This document shows, piece by piece, positions 1-5,423 of a stretch of 5,700 bases of DNA. Position 1 is the stretch's first letter. Each line of letters starts with the position of its first letter. A model generated the notes under the pieces. It searched no databases and was not told the DNA's origin. It saw nothing but the letters and a program-made list of their open reading frames with translations. The stretch covers positions 1 through 5,700 of the forward strand of contig JAHWJJ010000315.1 in the NCBI GenBank assembly GCA_019348475.1, read 5' to 3'. This DNA is from Gemmatimonadota bacterium (GTDB lineage Bacteria; Gemmatimonadota; Gemmatimonadetes; Longimicrobiales; Longimicrobiaceae). The translations under genes were made by a program, and so were the position numbers.

Positions 1-21
1 TCGCGGGGGCCGCAAAGCTGC

Positions 22-27
22 TATACT
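22..27 (+). promoter_or_regulatory. Putative -10 box for the 104-400 gene
   Basis: TATACT matches the sigma-70-type -10 consensus TATAAT at five of six positions and is one of the few A/T-rich hexamers in this GC-rich window. A -35 box at normal spacing would fall at or beyond the left edge of the window, so it cannot be checked. Transcription would begin near 34-36 and give a leader of about 70 bases before the TTG start at 104. The leader contains the 8-bp palindrome GTACGTAC near 41-48 and the longer one at 64-77. Confidence 0.5.
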
Positions 28-63
28 ACCGCGTTTTTCGGTACGTACAACACATCTCCCGAG

Positions 64-77
64 CCCTCCGCGGAGGG
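64..77. repeat. 14-bp perfect palindrome in the leader
   Basis: CCCTCCGCGGAGGG reads the same on both strands and lies between the putative -10 box and the TTG start at 104. As RNA it can fold only after losing central pairs. As DNA it is a typical shape for a dimeric repressor site lying downstream of a promoter. It could also be chance in a sequence this rich in G and C. No second copy is seen next to the other genes in the window. Confidence 0.3.
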
Positions 78-103
78 TCGGTTCTACCCGAAATGGAGGC
101 CCT

Positions 104-400
104 TTGAGCCGAAACAGGGACCGCAACAAGAGCAGCCGCCCGACCGCTCTGGACGAGGCGCGCAACGAGCTGTTCGGCCACATCCACCGCTGCGGCGTCA
201 TGCAGGCCACGCGCGAGCAGCAGGAGGAGTGGATGACGGATACGATCCAGTTCCTGGGAGAGCGCCATACCGCGCTCACCGAGCGGGAACTGAAGGAGCT
301 GGCGGCCATCGGCATGCGCTTCTGCAGCCCGGTGATCGCCAACGCCGACGCGGCGTCCGCGTCGGAGGCCGTGGCGCAGCAGGAAACCGCCGCGGCCTGA
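104..400 (+). CDS. Small hypothetical protein, 98 aa
   Basis: The function is not recognised. The start is TTG at 104, preceded by GGAGG at 95-99 with a short spacer of 4 bases; no better in-frame start is visible. The protein has a basic, polar N-terminus (residues 1-14), then a predicted mainly helical core (about 15-77) containing Cys30, Cys74 and the acidic, helix-prone stretch REQQEEWMTDTIQFLGER (37-54). It ends in an Ala/Glu/Ser-rich, probably disordered tail (80-98). There is no signal peptide or membrane segment, so a cytoplasmic location is likely. The two Cys residues are far apart and form no metal-binding motif. It has its own putative promoter (22-27) and is followed by stem-loops before the CNNM gene, so it is probably a separate transcription unit. 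Non-repetitive composition, a ribosome binding site and a promoter favour a real gene. Confidence 0.7.
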   Translation: MSRNRDRNKSSRPTALDEARNELFGHIHRCGVMQATREQQEEWMTDTIQFLGERHTALTERELKELAAIGMRFCSPVIANADAASASEAVAQQETAAA

Positions 401-421
401 CGGGCACCCGGCGGCGGCGCG

Positions 422-452
422 GGGAGGCGGCGGATGTAATGGTCCGCCTCCC
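422..452 (+). terminator. Stem-loop after the small gene, possible terminator
   Basis: GGGAGGCGG (422-430) and CCGCCTCCC (444-452) are perfect 9-base complements separated by a 13-base loop. It starts 21 bases after the stop codon of the 104-400 gene. The 3' side lacks a U-tract, so it is not a textbook intrinsic terminator. It may act as an RNA-stabilising 3' end or a weak terminator. The stem can also form in a shifted register with GCGGA pairing to TCCGC. Confidence 0.45.
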
Positions 453-481
453 GCAACCGGCCGCCGCGGGCCCGGTCCGCA

Positions 482-501
482 GTCCGGAGCGCTCCCCGGA
501 C
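482..501 (+). repeat. Short inverted repeat just upstream of the CNNM gene
   Basis: GTCCGG (482-487) and CCGGAC (496-501) form a 6-bp stem with an 8-base loop that contains a further partial GAG/CTC pairing. It ends 22 bases before the ATG at 524, so it would lie in the leader or promoter of that gene. There is no clear Shine-Dalgarno sequence between it and the start codon. It could influence translation or be an operator; chance is also possible at this base composition. Confidence 0.25.
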
Positions 502-523
502 GCGGTACTTTCTACTGCCATCC

Positions 524-1900
524 ATGGATCCCGACCCCGGTAGTTTCTCCCTCTTCACCATCGTGGGACTGATCGCGGCCAACGCCTTTCTGGTGGCGGC
601 CGAGTTCGCCCTCATCGCCGTTCGCCGCATCCGCATCGAGCAGTCCATCCGCCGGGGCGACGCCCGGGCGGCCCGCGTGCTTCCCGCGCTGGACCGGCTG
701 GAAGAGCTGGTGTTCGCCGCGCAGGTGGCGCGCAGCCTGGCATCGGTGGCGCTGGGCTACCAGTCCATCCTGCTGGCCCGCGCGTACCTGGTGCCGCTGC
801 TGGGCCCCGGCCCCGTGATCGTGGCGGGCGTGCGCCTGGGGTCGGCGAGCGCCGTCTGCATCTTCGCCGCCCTGTTCTTCGTCGCGCTGCTGCACGCAAC
901 GGTGGGGCAGCAGGTGCCCAAGCTGGTGGCCGTGCACCGCGCCGAGTGGATCACCGCGCACCTTGCCGTGCCGCCGCTGCGCGCCCTTAGCTGGGTGCTC
1001 ACGCCCATCACCTGGCCGCTCAACTTCGTCGTGCGCGGGGTGGTGCGGATGTTCGGCGTGCGCTCCACCGGGTTCCACCCCCTCATCCAGACGCCCGAGG
1101 AGCTGCGGCTGCTGGTGATGGAGCCCGGCGACGGCGGCGGCACGGGAGACATGGAGGACGACGAGCGCGAGATGCTGCGCGGCGTCTTCGAGATCAGCGA
1201 AACCGTGGTGCGCGAGGTGATGACGCCGCGCACCGAGATGGTGGCCGTCCCCGTGGAGGTGACGCTGGGGCAGTTGCTGGCGGTCGCGACCGAGGAGGGG
1301 CACTCGCGGATCCCCGTGTACCAGGGGACCATCGACTCGGTGCTGGGGGTGGTGCTGACCAAGGACCTGCTGCGCGTGCTGCACGAGCGGGGCGGGTCCG
1401 TGGAGGGGCCCTTCGACGTACAGTCCATCCTGCGCCCCGCCTACTTCGTCCCCGACACCAAGCCGGTGGACGAGCTGCTGTCGGAGCTGCGCCGGCAGGC
1501 GGTGCACGTGGCCATCGTGCTGGACGAGTTCGGCGGCACCTACGGGCTGGTGACGCTGGAGGACCTGCTGGAGGAGATCGTCGGTGAGATCAACGACGAG
1601 TTCGACGAGGTGGAGCCGGAGTTCGAGAGCACCCCCGAGGGCGACGTGCTGATCGACGCCGGCGTGCTGATCTCCGACGTGAACGACCGCTTCGGCCTGC
1701 GCATCTCCGAGGAGGAGTTCGACACCATCGGCGGATTCGTCTTCGGCACGCTGGGGCGCGTCCCCGAGCTGGGAGACGCGGTGTCGGTGATGTCGCCGGA
1801 CGGAGAGATGGAGCTGCGGGTGGAGGAGACCGACGAGCGCCGCGTGAGCCTGCTTCGGCTCACCCGCCCCGCGACCGTGCCTCCGGACGTTGCGGAGTGA
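524..1900 (+). CDS. CNNM/CorC (HlyC/CorC) family membrane protein with CBS domains
   Basis: This family of inner-membrane proteins is tied to Mg2+ and other divalent-cation transport; older annotations call it hemolysin. The 458 residues are the usual full length and all domains are present. The DUF21/CNNM membrane domain spans about residues 8-180, with the first-helix signature ANAFLVAAEFALIAVRR (19-35) and hydrophobic segments near 8-30, 62-92, 97-124 and 145-175. The CBS pair covers about 230-355, with MTPRTEM (233-239), SRIPVY (261-266), DEFGGTYGLVTLEDLLEEI (334-352). The CorC_HlyC domain (about 365-447) includes TIGGFVFG (401-408). In the family CBS domains bind Mg-ATP and regulate transport. 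The normally conserved G-E-x-x-P-K motif is GQQVPK (128-133), with Gln129 in place of Glu. ATG at 524 allows a complete first helix but has no obvious ribosome binding site. The gene appears monocistronic and is followed by a large palindrome. The family call is secure; the substrate is not. Confidence 0.96.
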   Translation: MDPDPGSFSLFTIVGLIAANAFLVAAEFALIAVRRIRIEQSIRRGDARAARVLPALDRLEELVFAAQVARSLASVALGYQSILLARAYLVPLLGPGPVIVAGVRLGSASAVCIFAALFFVALLHATVGQQVPKLVAVHRAEWITAHLAVPPLRALSWVLTPITWPLNFVVRGVVRMFGVRSTGFHPLIQTPEELRLLVMEPGDGGGTGDMEDDEREMLRGVFEISETVVREVMTPRTEMVAVPVEVTLGQLLAVATEEGHSRIPVYQGTIDSVLGVVLTKDLLRVLHERGGSVEGPFDVQSILRPAYFVPDTKPVDELLSELRRQAVHVAIVLDEFGGTYGLVTLEDLLEEIVGEINDEFDEVEPEFESTPEGDVLIDAGVLISDVNDRFGLRISEEEFDTIGGFVFGTLGRVPELGDAVSVMSPDGEMELRVEETDERRVSLLRLTRPATVPPDVAE

Positions 1901-1929
1901 TCCGGGTCCGGCGAGGGGGTTTTCACGCG

Positions 1930-2008
1930 GAGGACGCGGAGGAAAATCAAGAGGACGCGGAGGGGTTTTGTTTTCCCCCGCGTCCTCACGCTTTTCCTCC
2001 GCGTCCTC
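1930..2008. repeat. Nested 79-bp palindrome built from GAGGACGCGG units, likely terminator or dispersed repeat
   Basis: GAGGACGCGGAGGAAAA (1930-1946) is perfectly complementary to TTTTCCTCCGCGTCCTC (1992-2008), a 17-bp outer stem. Inside it, after a 4-by-4 internal loop, GAGGACGCGG (1951-1960) pairs with CCGCGTCCTC (1978-1987). A few more G-C pairs past a bulged A extend this inner stem, around a T-rich loop. The unit GAGGACGCGGAGG also occurs as a direct repeat at 1930-1942 and 1951-1963. The structure begins 30 bases after the CNNM stop codon between convergent genes, where a bidirectional terminator is expected. Similar CGCGGAGGA-type intergenic repeats are, as I recall, common in some Gemmatimonadota and other high-GC bacteria; copy number cannot be tested here. 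Confidence 0.8.
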
Positions 2009-2146
2009 GCCGTCCTGCTTTTCAGATCGCTGCCGAAAGTGCGGGGGCTGTCGCGGCGTGCTTCGATCGCCGTGGCCAGCTCCTCGATGAACAGCACCGC
2101 CTCCTGATGGGCAAAGCGCGGACCCTCCCCCGATGGTCGCTATCTT

Positions 2147-2159
2147 GTTCCAAGGGAAC
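2147..2159. repeat. Small interrupted palindrome GTTCC-n3-GGAAC
   Basis: GTTCC (2147-2151) and GGAAC (2155-2159) are separated by AAG, in the least GC-rich patch of the convergent spacer. A TATCTT hexamer lies directly before it (2141-2146) and could pass for a -10 box. However, no credible plus-strand gene follows, so a regulatory role has no visible target. Confidence 0.2.
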
Positions 2160-2330
2160 GATTTAGCGCGCTTTGGCGTACGGGGGTGGCGGGAGAAGGC
2201 GGCCGTCCGGCGCCGCGACGCCCGGCGCGTGCGGTCCGGCAGGATCCCGGCGATCGCGCTGGTGGAGGGGGGGCGGCCGCGGCGTGGAAAGGTTCGGATC
2301 GGCGTGGCGCGTCCAGTCGGACGGCGCGGA

Positions 2331-2633
2331 TCAGCGCGCGGCGTCGCGGAACACGCCGCCGTAGCGGCCGGAGGCGGGGCGCACGCCGGGGGCGTCGTGG
2401 CGGGCCAGGACGCGGTTGGTGACGGTGGTGGCGATGTGCTCGTCCATCGGCAGCATCTCCATGTACAGCTCCAGCGCGCGGTCCACGTCCACCTCGTCCC
2501 GCAGGATGTCGAGCAGCTCCAGGACGTTGGCCACGTGGGTTTCCACGATCGCCTCTTCGGCGCGCGCGGCGGCGATCAGGAGCTTGCGCTTGGCCTCGTT
2601 GCTCAGGCGGCGGCGCCGCAGCCAGTCGAACAT
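2331..2633 (-). CDS. Small helical hypothetical protein, 100 aa
   Basis: The function is not recognised. The protein begins MFDWLRRRRLSNEAKRK and continues as a predicted chain of amphipathic helices. The clearest is residues 17-50, rich in Ala, Glu and Leu and ending VLELLDILRDEVDVD. A second runs over about 51-77 (RALELYMEMLPMDEHIATT). The last 20 residues are Gly/Arg/Ala-rich and look loose. There is no signal peptide, membrane segment or Cys. The balanced composition, with many Leu, Ile, Val, Glu and Met, contrasts sharply with the Arg/Pro/Ala-rich frames that overlap it on both strands; this is the main reason for calling it real. The start ATG is at 2633-2631; an AGGGA-like ribosome site lies only 3 bases upstream, so the start is tentative. 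It is divergent from the TPR gene at 2868 and convergent with the CNNM gene. Confidence 0.72.
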   Translation of the reverse strand: MFDWLRRRRLSNEAKRKLLIAAARAEEAIVETHVANVLELLDILRDEVDVDRALELYMEMLPMDEHIATTVTNRVLARHDAPGVRPASGRYGGVFRDAAR

Positions 2634-2722
2634 CGGTCCCTGGAGTGACGGTTGCAGCAGGGTGGTACGGGCACACCAATGTGACCGCGCGCCCCGGGGC
2701 CACGCAAGTCCGCGGCGGGGGC

Positions 2723-2752
2723 TTGGATGCGGGACGCGTTCCGGTGTATATT
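2723..2752 (+). promoter_or_regulatory. Putative promoter for the TPR genes
   Basis: TATATT at 2747-2752 is a good -10 match in an otherwise very GC-rich stretch. A weak -35 candidate, TTGGAT (2723-2728), lies 18 bases upstream and shares only the TTG part of the consensus. Transcription would start near 2759 and leave a leader of about 110 bases before the ATG at 2868. The complementary strand reads TATACA at the same place, so a divergent promoter for the 2331-2633 gene at this spot is possible but weaker. The rest of the 234-bp divergent spacer (2634-2867) shows a CACA-CCAA-TGTG inverted repeat at 2672-2683 and nothing else clear. Confidence 0.45.
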
Positions 2753-2867
2753 TGCGCGGGTGCCCCCCGCGCCGCCTCTGCGCGCGGCCCCCGCCGCCGA
2801 ACCACCGGTCCGCTCACGGGCCGCGCCCCGTCTCCCGCCGTACGTGAAGGGCCAGGGGAAAGGCTGA

Positions 2868-3998
2868 ATGGGAACCTCGTTTCTGAGCTCCGAAGAGTAC
2901 GACGAGCTGGCGCACCGGCACTACGACGCCGGCGAGTACGACGAAGCGCTGGGCGTGCTTCGCGAGGGGCTGGCGCAATACCCGGAATCCGTCCTGCTGC
3001 AGGTGGGGCTGGGCTACACGCGCGTGGCCCGCGAGGAGTACGCGTGGGCGCGCCAGTGCTTTGAGCGCGCGCTGGAGCTGGACCCCGAGTACGAGGACGC
3101 GTGGGTGGGGCTGGGCGAGTCGCTGCTCAAGTTCGGCAGGGTTGACCAGGCGCGGCAGTGCTTTGCCCGCATCGACGAGATGGGGCTGTCCGACGACCTG
3201 GAGCTGGGCCTTACCGTGGGGCGCGCCCTGTACCGCGAGGGGTTGTTCACCGACGCGCGCGCCCGCTTCAGCGCGCTGTCGGCGTCGCACCCGGAGTCGG
3301 CGGAGCTGGCGGCGGCGCGCGGCTACACGCTGCACGCGCTGGGCGACGACCTGGGCGCGCGGCGCGAGCTGCGGCGCGCCGTGCGCCTGGACGGCGAGCT
3401 GCACGAGGCTCGCATCTACCTGAGCCACCTGCTGCACGACCGCGGCGACCAGCGCGGCGCCCTGGCCGAGCTGGAGCAGGTGCCGCCGGACGAGCACTGG
3501 GACACCCTCTCGCTCTGGCGCTACATCGAGCTCAAGGGGCAGCTGGATGGGGTAGCCGACGACGACCCCTGGTTCCTTCCCTGGCGCGAGCGGCTGGCCC
3601 AGCTGGACGCGGAGCCGGACGACGTCGACCACCTGCTGGCGGAGGTGGAGGCCAGCTTCGAGGGCGCGGTGGACGAGGGGGCGCAGGCGGCGCTGGAGAT
3701 CTCGGCCCAGATGGACTTCATCATGAAGATCCTGGGGGCGCCCCCGGCCGAGGCCGCGGTGAAGTCCGCGCCGCACCGGGTGCGCACGGCCGAAGGCTCG
3801 GTGTTCGAGGGCTCGTGGGACGACATCGTGGCGGGGATGCGCGATTCGTGCGGCGAGCCGGCCATGTCGCTGGCGGCGTTCATGCGGCGCGCGGCGCGGC
3901 AGATCCGCGAGCGGACGGGGACCGAGGTCCCCTGCCACAGCGCCGAGGCGTTCCTCAAGGCGGGGGCCCGCATGGGGCTGCTGCACATCGAGGAGTGA
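2868..3998 (+). CDS. TPR-repeat protein with an unrecognised C-terminal domain, 376 aa
   Basis: Residues 8-206 can be laid out as about six consecutive TPR units, starting near 8, 42, 76, 110, 143 and 178. Each carries the Gly/Ala and large-hydrophobic spacing of the repeat; the clearest is residues 42-75, ending CFERALELDPEY. TPR arrays bind other proteins, so a scaffold or adaptor role is inferred; no enzyme motif is seen. A linker rich in Asp, Trp and Glu (207-300) follows. A compact C-terminal module at about 303-376 contains FEGSWDDIVAGMRD (313-326), then helices with FMRRAARQIRERTG (338-351) and SAEAFLKAGARMGLLHIEE at the end. There is no signal peptide or membrane helix, so it is probably cytoplasmic. 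The ATG is well supported by AGGGGA at 2854-2859 with an 8-base spacer. A second TPR gene follows after 52 bases on the same strand, probably in the same operon. Confidence 0.93.
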   Translation: MGTSFLSSEEYDELAHRHYDAGEYDEALGVLREGLAQYPESVLLQVGLGYTRVAREEYAWARQCFERALELDPEYEDAWVGLGESLLKFGRVDQARQCFARIDEMGLSDDLELGLTVGRALYREGLFTDARARFSALSASHPESAELAAARGYTLHALGDDLGARRELRRAVRLDGELHEARIYLSHLLHDRGDQRGALAELEQVPPDEHWDTLSLWRYIELKGQLDGVADDDPWFLPWRERLAQLDAEPDDVDHLLAEVEASFEGAVDEGAQAALEISAQMDFIMKILGAPPAEAAVKSAPHRVRTAEGSVFEGSWDDIVAGMRDSCGEPAMSLAAFMRRAARQIRERTGTEVPCHSAEAFLKAGARMGLLHIEE

Positions 3999-4050
3999 CC
4001 CGCATTCCGGAGCCGGTGAGCACTCCACTTCCGCTCGCGCCGCCACGGCC

Positions 4051-5115
4051 GTGAGCTTTGACCCCCAGAGCACCCTGCGCCCGCTGCGGCAGCGCGCCGC
4101 CGACGTGGAGGCGCTGCGGGCGGGCGCCCCGGCGGCGGCGCTGGTGGTGCGCGTGGCGCGCGCCAGCGAGGCCACCCTGCGCCGCATGCTGCGCGACGAC
4201 CCCACCGCCCCGGTGGAGCTGCGGCTGCGGGCCCTTTCGCACGACGACCTGTCCACCCCCGACCTGCTGGCCGAGCTGCGCCGCCGCAATCGGCTCCCGG
4301 TGGAGCTTGCGGCGGCGTTCCACGACCTGGACCTGGCGTGCGAGCGCATCTCCGGCGGCGCCGACCCGGCCCCGCGCGACGCGCAGCTGGCCGTGCACGT
4401 GGCCGACGGGCTGCAGGCGCACATCCTCTCCTTTCCCGCGGACGGGCTGCTGAAGGACCCGGCCGCGCCCGATCCGGACGAGCCGGTGCTGGTGGGGGAC
4501 GACGAGGAGCGGGTGCACGCGGTGCCCCCTTCGCGACGGCGTCGCGTGCCGTGGGAGACGCTGCTGGCGCTCGGGGTGCTGGTCCTCCTCCTGGTCCTGG
4601 CCATCCGCATGCGCGGCGGGGACGACGGCGACCTGCGGCGCGGCGAGGCCGCCCTGCGCGCGGGGCGGGTGGCGGAGGCGGAGGCGGCGTTTCGCGCGTA
4701 CGCGGACGAGCACCCGCGCGAGCCGCGGCCGCGCGTGTACCTGGCCCGCATCTACCGCCAGGCGGGGCGCCTGCCCGACGCGGAGCGCGAGATCCAGGCG
4801 GGGCTGCGCGCGGCGCCGCAGGACGCGGGGCTGCACACGGAACGGGGGTACCTGCTGCTGGACGCCGGCCGCGCCGCCGACGCCGTCCCGGTGTTTCGCC
4901 GGGCGGTCCTGGGCGACAGCACGTCGCAGCGCGCGTGGGCGGGGCTGGTGAAGGCGCTGCGCGCCTCCGGCCGCCCGACCGACGCCGACCAGGTGCTGCG
5001 CCGCGCCCCCGCCGAGCTGCGCGCCCTCATTCGCACCGCGGACGCCGCGGCCGCGGGAAGCGCCGCGGCGGTTCCCGCCGGTGCCGCTCCGGCTGCGGGC
5101 GCAGGCCAGCCGTGA
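4051..5115 (+). CDS. Single-pass membrane protein with TPRs, 354 aa
   Basis: The protein has three parts. Residues 1-135 form a helical, Arg/Ala/Leu-rich N-terminal domain that I do not recognise. An acidic linker (136-160) and SRRRR (161-165) lead into one hydrophobic segment, about 170-186 (LLALGVLVLLLVLAI). Residues 193-325 hold roughly four TPR units, starting near 193, 226, 260 and 294. An Ala/Gly/Pro-rich tail follows (330-354). The cluster of Arg just before the membrane helix predicts the N-terminus in the cytoplasm and the TPRs on the outer face, in the periplasm if the cell is Gram-negative. The GTG start at 4051 is the only start codon found near the beginning of this frame; it has no clear ribosome binding site, so it is uncertain. 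The gene follows another TPR gene by 52 bases, suggesting an operon and possibly a shared complex. No catalytic motif is visible. Confidence 0.9.
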   Translation: MSFDPQSTLRPLRQRAADVEALRAGAPAAALVVRVARASEATLRRMLRDDPTAPVELRLRALSHDDLSTPDLLAELRRRNRLPVELAAAFHDLDLACERISGGADPAPRDAQLAVHVADGLQAHILSFPADGLLKDPAAPDPDEPVLVGDDEERVHAVPPSRRRRVPWETLLALGVLVLLLVLAIRMRGGDDGDLRRGEAALRAGRVAEAEAAFRAYADEHPREPRPRVYLARIYRQAGRLPDAEREIQAGLRAAPQDAGLHTERGYLLLDAGRAADAVPVFRRAVLGDSTSQRAWAGLVKALRASGRPTDADQVLRRAPAELRALIRTADAAAAGSAAAVPAGAAPAAGAGQP

Positions 5116-5241
5116 CGGGTCCATCGAACGGCAGGGAGTTTCGCCTCGGCGCGGCGCCCGGGCGTGGCATCCGGCCGTAGCGCCCGTGCGGCGTCGGTCC
5201 GGCGTCCGCCGCGTGGGTTCCGGCGTCCCGGGGTGGCGTGA

Positions 5242-5311
5242 GCGGCTAAAGCCGCCGCTGGGACAGCGGTAAGCCCCGTCTCCGCTCGCTGACGCTCGCG
5301 GAACGGGGCTT
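5242..5311. repeat. Block of three adjacent hairpins, possible dispersed repeat or terminator
   Basis: There are three inverted repeats in a row. GCGGC-TAAA-GCCGC spans 5242-5255. CCGCTG-GGA-CAGCGG spans 5255-5269. The largest pairs AAGCCCCGT (5271-5279) with ACGGGGCTT (5303-5311), and continues after one bulged C with TCCGC (5281-5285) to GCGGA (5298-5302) around a 12-base loop. The 14 pairs of the third stem make it strong. It has no U-tract on either strand. Its place after the TPR operon fits a terminator or transcript-end structure. Its compact composite form is also typical of dispersed intergenic repeats of the REP or MITE type. Copy number elsewhere in the genome is unknown. Confidence 0.7.
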
Positions 5312-5382
5312 CAACTGCCCGGATGCACGGTCGACGTGGCGCGACCGGGCGCCCGGACCGGCGCGGCGTCTTCCGTACTCAC

Positions 5383-5419
5383 GCACTTTCGCACTTTCGC
5401 ACTTTCGCACTTTCGCACT
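5383..5419 (+). repeat. Tandem array of an 8-bp unit (GCACTTTC), 4.6 copies
   Basis: Four perfect copies of GCACTTTC occupy 5383-5390, 5391-5398, 5399-5406 and 5407-5414, followed by a partial GCACT (5415-5419). The array ends four bases before the GTG start at 5424. The core CGCACT appears once more inside the start of that gene (5429-5434). The unit has lower G+C than its surroundings. Its length is not a multiple of three, so copy changes would shift any frame reading through it. It occupies the place where a ribosome binding site would normally lie and contains none. Confidence 0.95.
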
Positions 5420-5423
5420 CCCC

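Larger units (their letters stand above)
1901..2330. other. Convergent intergenic region, 430 bp
   Basis: This gap separates the plus-strand CNNM gene from the minus-strand 2331-2633 gene. It holds the nested palindrome at 1930-2008 and a small interrupted palindrome GTTCC-AAG-GGAAC at 2147-2159. There may also be a remnant of minus-strand coding sequence at about 2021-2139. From 2180 to 2330 I see only G/C-rich sequence without a supported gene or site. Open frames crossing the region are repeat-derived or have the Arg/Pro/Gly-rich composition of spurious frames. Confidence 0.6.
5116..5423. other. Intergenic spacer, 308 bp
   Basis: This gap lies between the membrane TPR gene and the partial gene at 5424. 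The first half (5116-5240) is G/C-rich and shows no supported feature. The second half holds the hairpin block at 5242-5311 and the 8-bp tandem array at 5383-5419. No -10-like hexamer is evident ahead of the partial gene, so either read-through or an unrecognised promoter drives it. Confidence 0.6.

Noticed and set aside
93..107. Tiny upstream ORF ATG GAG GCC CTT TGA overlapping the TTG start at 104
   Set aside because: The overlap resembles a translational coupling arrangement, but the ATG lies inside and next to the GGAGG site with no ribosome site of its own; most likely coincidence.
512..1507. 331-residue open frame on the minus strand opposite the CNNM gene
   Set aside because: His/Gly/Gln/Arg-rich composition with no domain logic; it mirrors the codon bias of the certain plus-strand gene.
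1897..2166. 89-residue plus-strand frame starting at the CNNM stop
   Set aside because: Its first part (FHAEDAEENQEDAEG) is translation of the intergenic palindrome, a common source of false gene calls.
2133..2648. 171-residue plus-strand frame covering the minus-strand small gene
   Set aside because: Gly/Val/His/Arg-rich; the minus-strand frame at 2331-2633 has far more natural protein composition.
3158..4054. 298-residue plus-strand frame inside the first TPR gene
   Set aside because: Composed almost wholly of Gly, Ala, Arg and Pro; an alternative frame of the TPR gene.
2814..4751. 645-residue open frame on the minus strand opposite both TPR genes
   Set aside because: Ser/Arg/Ala-rich first half and Val/Gln/Arg-rich second half, with low complexity and no recognisable fold; the plus-strand TPR frames explain the absence of stops.
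3955..5124. 389-residue open frame on the minus strand opposite the membrane TPR gene
   Set aside because: Arg/Gly/Gln/His-rich antisense of a real gene in high-GC DNA.
4338..5180. 280-residue plus-strand frame inside the second TPR gene
   Set aside because: Gly/Ala/Arg/Pro-rich alternative frame with no structure.
5383..5419. Octamer array considered as a CRISPR array
   Set aside because: The unit is 8 bp with no spacers; it is a simple tandem repeat.
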